NCBI GenBank assembly: GCA_017979445.1
Contig: JADQWC010000602.1
Span: 1-64,000 of the forward strand
Source of the DNA: Akebia trifoliata
Lineage: Eukaryota > Streptophyta > Magnoliopsida > Ranunculales > Lardizabalaceae
Direction of reading: 5' to 3'
Length of the DNA: 64,000 nt
Of this stretch, positions 58,827 through 64,000 are shown piece by piece. Below the pieces are notes generated by a model. The model was given only the letters and a program-made list of their open reading frames with translations. It had not been told where the DNA came from and did no database searches. Both the position numbers and the translations under genes were made by a program. The first letter of the stretch is position 1. Every line of letters begins with the position of its first letter.

Positions 58827-59025
58827 TAACCGGACCTCCTTACCTAGATCTTAGGTAGACCGTGCCCTTTCCAACATATGAGAGTCACTACAATACCATG
58901 AAAAAAATGATTTTCAAAATGATCAATTCGGGTGCCCATTCACACCCATTTCTAAAAAAGAATGGTGGCGACTCCAAACAATGTAGCATTGAGGTTCATT
59001 GTGAACTTTTCATGTCTACAACTTC

Positions 59026-59041
59026 GCGACTCCACTGGGGA
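59026..59041 (+). other. Primer-binding site of F
   Basis: GCGACTCCACTGGGGA lies five bases after the LTR. It is the same site type as B and C, with the first TG changed to TC. Confidence 0.7.
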
Positions 59042-59797
59042 CCAAGTGGGTCCAAACCAATTTGACTTGGCCATTTTCTTTTCTTTCATATTTTCTTTTG
59101 AAAAAAAAAGAAAAAAATATTCAACTTTATTTTTTAGTTTCATTTTTGTTACTAACATATTTGTTGGTTGATTTACTTTGTTGTGCTTATGATGTTCTCT
59201 TTTTTGCGGGAATGCATGTGATATTTATTTTGTTTGTACTTGTTCAAGGTTGTAAGGGTTGATACACATTTGTAATGCACTTGTGCACATTCGATTCATA
59301 TCTCATTGCACAAACCACCTTCTCTTATTTTAAAAATCTTACCCCGGATGCCGGTACTCTCAAGCCCCCTAGATCCTTCATTTGGGGAGGCGGGGAGGAG
59401 AACATCCACCTCAATCACCAACCTAAGAAGTGTACATTTCAATGTGCATGGAGGTTTGAAGATTGAGTAACCTCAAACCACCTATAGCCGCATGCATCAA
59501 AATACGATTAGAGGCATAGGACACAAATGTCAAGATGTATCAACCCTTGGGTATCTTGTAATGTTCTTTTTTTAGCCCTTGAAGGCAAAGTTGTAATGTC
59601 CAAGGGGGCAAAGTTGTATAGATTTTAAGTTTTTTTTTTATTTTCTTACATGTCCCCCTAGGTGAAGGGGGAAATCTCTATATATTTTTATGCTTTGCAT
59701 CATATAAAAAAAATAATTGTACCCCAAGCCAAAAAACAGAGGCTATGTGCCTCAAAATCTTTAAAAATAAAAAAAAATAAAAACTTTTTGCAAAAAT
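59042..59797 (+). other. Leader of F, proximal part
   Basis: Noncoding leader after the primer site, with GATGCCGGTACTCTCAAGCC (59348-59367) and GGGGAGGCGGGGAGGAG (59384-59400). The short frames overlap on both strands and show no domain. Confidence 0.55.
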
Positions 59798-59800
59798 TAA

Positions 59801-60989
59801 GGGCATGTTTGGATACCAGGAGTAGAACTACTCTTCCAAATAACAGAAGCTGAAGTACTCCATGGAGGACCTGGAAAAGTAATTCTGTGCAGAAATGGCG
59901 TTTGGCAATCAACTCTATGAAGTACTGGCAGAAGTACTTTTGTGCTGGAAGTCTGTTTGGGAACCATACTGACTTCTCATGACTTCTAGAAAAATGACCA
60001 GAATACCCTTATATTATACCAGTTACTGTTTTTTATCTTTTAATGTCATAATATGCCTTCAAACTATACTGTTTTTGACATTTTAACTATAAATATTAAT
60101 ATAATATAATATATAAATATTAATATAATATTTTAAATATTAAATATTAATATAATATGTTTAAATCCATTATACTTAAAATTTTTAAAAAAATTTGACT
60201 GACTGTTTTTGACATAATATGACATAATATTTAAAAAAAAAAATTGACAGACTGTCTTTTAGTGTCATAATATGCCTTCAAACTATATTGTTTTTTACAT
60301 TTTAACTATGAATATTAATATAATATAATATAATAAATATTATTATAATATAATATAATATAATATTTTAAATATTAAATATTAATATAATGTGTTTAAA
60401 TCCATTATACTCAAAATTTAAAAAAAAAATTGACAAACTGTCTTTTAGTGTCATAATATGCCTTCAAACTATATTATTTTTGACATTTTAACTATAAATA
60501 TTAATATAATATAATATATAAATATTAATATAATATAATATAATATTTTAAATATTAAATATTAATATAATGTGTTTAACTATAAATATTAATATATATA
60601 ATATAATAAATATTAATATAATATAATATAATATTTTAAATATTAAATATTAATATAATGTGTTTAAATCCATTATACTTAAAATTAAAAAAAAATAATT
60701 TAATATTAATAAATGTTTCTTTTGTTTGATTTAAGGGCAAATGAATTAGAAATATTTTCATAGAAAATTAATAAAGTTAGGGGTATTTTGGTAAAACGAA
60801 CCGTTAGATTTTGACTCCCCGCAAGAAGAGTTTTGAGAAATAGGTTTTCTTGACTTCTTCATAAAGAGTAATTTCTTGCTCTTGCGCGGAGTAACTCTTC
60901 GAGGGAGTAGTTCATACAAACGCATCCAAACGACTTCTAACTCCTCGCAAGAGTCAGAAGTAGCCAAGGAGTCCTATCCAAACGCCTAC
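59801..60989. mobile_element. Tourist/PIF-Harbinger-like MITE (1.19 kb)
   Basis: The left end GGGCATGTTTGGATA and right end TATCCAAACGCCTAC form imperfect terminal inverted repeats sharing GTTTGGATA. TAA flanks both sides (59798-59800 and 60990-60992). Further inside, GAAGTACTTC-like and GAGTAGTTC phrases continue the imperfect symmetry. The core is AT-rich with three copies of a block starting TGTCATAATATGCCTTCAAA (60043, 60263, 60449). No transposase. The 3-base TAA TSD favours PIF/Harbinger over hAT. Confidence 0.75.
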
Positions 60990-60998
60990 TAAGGTTCT

Positions 60999-61060
60999 GG
61001 TCCGTTTTTAAAGAGCGGACCAGTACAAAAGCTCTTCGGTCCGTTCATTAAAAACGGACC
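60999..61060. other. Nested palindrome next to the MITE
   Basis: GGTCCGTTTTTAA (60999-61011) is the exact reverse complement of TTAAAAACGGACC (61048-61060). Within the loop AGAGC/GCTCT and GGACC/GGTCC also pair. It is followed by long A and T runs (61063-61092). It could fold into a strong hairpin; it may be a tiny fold-back element. Confidence 0.6.
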
Positions 61061-61092
61061 CCAAAAAAAAAAAAAAAAAATTTTTTTTTTTG

Positions 61093-61319
61093 CTCATTTT
61101 GTTCCTTACATCAGTCTTGACAACTTTTCTCTTGGACTTTATTTTTCTTTTAAGTTTTAGGACTTGAAAATGATTAAATAAGTCATTTCTTCGTTAAACT
61201 TAGGGTCTACCCCTCGCCACTTTGTGTTTGACCCAAATGGAGCTCGCCTCCACTCTACCTATCAAAGTTGATCCGGACCCAATGTGACACACTATCAACC
61301 TTACCCATAACCACCCTGA
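61093..61319. other. Spacer before the first leader array
   Basis: T-rich then mixed sequence with no gene. The first GGGTCC-type phrases appear near its right end. Confidence 0.4.
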
Positions 61320-62090
61320 ATTGGGTCCGCGACCCGTATCCACACCAAAATGGGTCCACAACCCATATCCACTTTCAATTGGGTCCACGACCCATATCCA
61401 CTTTTAAATGGGTCCACGACCCATACCACTTCCAAATGGGCCCTTAACCCATATCCACTTCCAATTGGGTCCACGACCCATATCCACTTCTAGATGGGTT
61501 CACGACCCATACCATATCCAAATGGGTCCACGACCCATACCATATCCAAATGGGCCCACAACCCATATCCACTTCCAATTGGGTCCACGACCCCTATCCA
61601 CTTCTAGATGGGTCCACGACTCATACCATATCCAAATGGGTCTATGACCCATATCCACTTTCAATTGGGTCAACGACCCATATCCATATCTAATTGGGTC
61701 CACGACCCATATCCATATCAAATTGGGTCCACGACCCATATCATTCCAATTGGGTCCACGACCCATATCATTCCAATTGGACCCACGACCCACATCCATA
61801 TCCTACTGGGTCCACGACCCATATCCTTCTAATTGGGTCCACGACCCATATCCATATCCAACTGGGTCCACGACCCACATCCATATCAAACTGGGTCCAC
61901 GACCCATATCCTTCTAATTGGGTCCACGACCCATGTCCATATCCAAATGAGGCAACAACCCATATCCGTATCCAATCGGGTCCATGACCCATACCCACCT
62001 CAAAATGGGTCCACAACCCTTATCTACTTCTAACCGGGTCTATGACTCTTATCCATGACCTATACCCACTTTCAGATGGGTCCATGGCCC
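61320..62090 (+). repeat. Tandem array with GGGTCCACGACCC units in the F leader
   Basis: About 25 units of 28-31 bases, consensus TGGGTCCACGACCCATATCC plus a variable ATATC/ACTTCCAAT tail. Each unit carries the perfect small palindrome GGGTC-CAC-GACCC. All open frames on both strands here derive from the repeat. Confidence 0.9.
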
Positions 62091-62164
62091 ACGTATATTT
62101 CGAGTCAGGGCTACAACTCATACCCAACCCAAATCAGAGCTATCAGTTAATCTACCTTTTATAA

Positions 62165-62668
62165 AATGCATTTTTAGCTCCGTGCCGACAACCTTCGGCT
62201 CCGCGCCGATAAACCTCTGGCTCCGTGCCGATGAACCTCCAGCTCCGTGCTGATGAACCTTCGGCTCCGCGCCGATAAACCTCCAGCTCTGTGCTGATGA
62301 ACCTTCGGCTCCGCGCCGATAAACCTCCAGCTCCGTGCTGACAACCTCCAGCTCCTTGCTGATGAACCTTCGGCTCAGTGCTGACAACCTCCAGCGCCTT
62401 GCTGATGAACCTTCGGCTCCGTACTGACAACCGTCAACTCCGTGCCGATAAACCTCCGGCTCCGTGCCAATGAACCTCCAGCTCCGTGCTGACAAACCTT
62501 CGGCTCCGTGCTGATGAACCTTCGGCTCAGTGCCGATAAACCCCCAGCTCCGTGCTGACAACCTTCGGCTCCGCGTCGATAAACCTCCGGCTCCGTGCCG
62601 ATGAACCTCCAGCTCCGTGCTGACAAACCTTCAATCCATGCCGATGAACCCCAACTCCGTGCTGACAA
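62165..62668 (+). repeat. 21-22-base tandem array in the F leader
   Basis: About 23 units of the form CTCCGTGCTGATGAACCTTCGG, with variants GCGCCGATAAACCTCCAG. It is the most GC-rich stretch in the window. Three overlapping minus-strand frames (62118-62683) stay open in different phases because the unit lacks stop codons. Confidence 0.9.
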
Positions 62669-62777
62669 AAAATCCAACCTCAACCAAATTCAGGATTTTC
62701 TTAATGCAACTTTACCAATTAAACCGATCTGACCTAATAAATCATCATGCATCTTCATTATGTAGATTATATATTAA

Positions 62778-64000
62778 CGCCTAACCTCTTATCCACAGGT
62801 GGCCAAACGACCTAGAAAGAAGTACTTGCCACCTGATAATCCTCCATATTTTCTACGCTCGCAACCAATCATGAGCACTTCAGAGCAACCTCAACAGACA
62901 ATGACAGAAGTAATAACAGATCTCACCTCGAAGCTAGATATAGTAGTGAAGGCATTGGAAAAACACGATAAAATTTTAGATCTACTAATGGCGAATCCAA
63001 GCATCATTCAAGCTGTACAACATCAAGCATCCGGTTCGAATCAGGCTATACCTGAACAACTGCAACAACAACTTCCGCAAGCACCGAATACCTTACCACC
63101 CACCGTCCCTACCAATCAAGGACCACCAATTCACATTCACTGCAATCAACCACGACATGAGGTCATTCAAGAGGAAGAATATGAATTTAGGGCAGCTGAA
63201 GTAAGGAGTACCACATAAGAGAAACTTGCCAACAAGCTTGAGGCAGTCGAGGAAGAGATTAGAAAGATGAAAGGCAAGGACTCTATGAGCGGGATGAGAT
63301 TCAGAGATCTTTGCCTCTACCCAAATGCACCACTACCACCGAAATTCAAGTGTCCTGACTTCGAAAAGTATAACGGCATTGGATGCCCTCTATCCCATTT
63401 GAAACTCTACTGTGGTTCTATGTGCCAATTTGGTGATGATGACAGGTTGTTGGTTCAGCTCTTTCAAAGGAGTTTAACAGGGGCGGCCCTCTCATAGTTC
63501 TCTCAGTTAGATCATTCATGGATTAAGAACTGGCAAGAACTGGCTACGATTTTTTCGGAAGTGTACAGATTCAATATGGACATGGGATTGGACAGAAATG
63601 ACATGGCCAAGATGACTCGGAAGCCAAAGGAAAGTGTGAAAGAATATGCCCAAAGGTGGCAAGAATCGACTTCTAAGGTTAAACCACCTATAACTGAACA
63701 AGAAATGAACACCATATTCATCTCAACTTTGGGCCATTCATTCTATACGCATCTAGTGGGTCATACAACTGCAAGCTTCTCGTCATTGGTCCAAGTGGCG
63801 GATCTAGTAGAGGACGGTATTCGATCAGGTCTGATTTATGACCTGTCTAGTCTAGGAGCCCCAACAGGGGGATCTATTCAACGGAAACCAGCAATCTTGA
63901 ACAAGAAGAAAGATGAGGCCCAAGTTAACAATGTGCAACCTATTCGTCCTTTCTTCATCTCTACACCAAACCAGAGGCCGCTAATACCTCAGGTCCCTTT
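62778..64000 (+). pseudogene. Gypsy gag of element F, two in-frame stops, runs off the window
   Basis: One frame is open from 62778 except for TAA at 63216 and TAG at 63495. The N-terminus reads AKRPRKKYLPPDNPPYFLRS (from a GTG at 62799), and the first ATG is at 62871. It then has a Gln/Pro-rich stretch and, after the first stop, a coiled-coil-like EKLANKLEAVEEEIRKMK. The Gag domain follows: PPKFKCPDFEKYNGIGCPLS, LTGAALS-stop-FSQLD (the usual Trp lost), NWQELATIFSEVYRFNMDM, SVKEYAQRWQEST, MNTIFISTLGHSFYTHLVG. This matches the retrotransposon gag family of Tat/Athila-type Gypsy elements. Protease and pol would lie beyond 64000. Assignment to F rests on orientation and on the LTR, primer site, leader, gag order. 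Confidence 0.85.

Larger units (their letters stand above)
56871..59020 (+). repeat. 5' LTR of retrotransposon F (family 1, 2.15 kb)
   Basis: It starts TGTAGACACCCC and ends TTTTCATGTCTACA. It aligns with LTR A throughout but has three copies of the 141-base unit where A has two. A primer-binding site follows at once, so this is a 5' LTR. Its insertion interrupts the D pol gene. The left-flank bases ACTTG (56866-56870) should be the TSD, with the partner off-window. Confidence 0.9.

Noticed and set aside
56866..59025. LTR F as a solo LTR, since flanks ACTTG and ACTTC nearly match
   Set aside because: The right flank runs straight into a primer-binding site and leader with gag downstream in the same orientation, which fits a 5' LTR better. 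The flank similarity is four of five bases and may be chance.
61408..62033. Open frames on both strands rich in GPRPIS or GYGS residues
   Set aside because: They are translations of the GGGTCCACGACCC array in several phases.
62118..62683. Long overlapping minus-strand open frames with repeated RSWRFIGTEPEV-like residues
   Set aside because: They are open in three phases because the 21-22-base unit lacks stop codons. No start context, domain or single preferred frame.

Overview
This window looks like repeat-rich chromatin from a flowering plant, probably a eudicot; the species cannot be named from the sequence. It is AT-rich and full of LTR-retrotransposon and CACTA sequence. The captured gene pieces are plant-like: TOPLESS, class III PI3-kinase, CDC48, cytochrome b561/DOMON, galactokinase and ankyrin-repeat exons with plant-style introns. 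I see no intact host gene, no rRNA or tRNA gene, and no CRISPR array. Almost every open frame is decayed transposon coding sequence or a chance frame in a repeat.

The layout is a nest of insertions that can be ordered from terminal motifs and target-site duplications (TSDs). At the left, element A (1-2476, 3' end and 3' LTR) sits in a broken CACTA transposase gene (2477-4479, minus). From 4480 to 10199 there is decayed sequence, including a forward relic LTR (about 6360-8650). A diverged reverse LTR (10200-11893) is interrupted by the 5' LTR and leader of a chromovirus-like element G (11894-15228). G is interrupted by a large minus-strand Tat-clade Gypsy element, D, which runs from 15229 to 56870 and beyond. 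D's long 3' LTR is split by a Pack-type CACTA element (16598-26443, TSD TAA) and by a solo LTR, E (27414-41901, TSD GTAAC). E is itself split by retrotransposon B (28305-39246). D's 3' untranslated region is split by retrotransposon C (43670-54070, TSD GGTAC). D's pol remnant (54470-56870) is cut by element F, whose 5' LTR (56871-59020), leader, tandem arrays and broken gag run to the window end. A Tourist-like MITE (59801-60989, TSD TAA) lies in the F leader.

Three points stand out. (1) The Pack-CACTA carries exons from at least six unrelated host genes, all on the plus strand. They include an open, splice-compatible CDC48/cytochrome b561 chimera joined at a six-base direct repeat. (2) B and C share one internal deletion that joins the protease-RT linker to the integrase core. 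They are sister copies of a non-autonomous lineage that presumably used D-like proteins. (3) LTRs of three families carry a stem-loop about 165-225 bases from the LTR 3' end, with stem changes that keep the pairing and a conserved loop. This looks like a maintained RNA structure.
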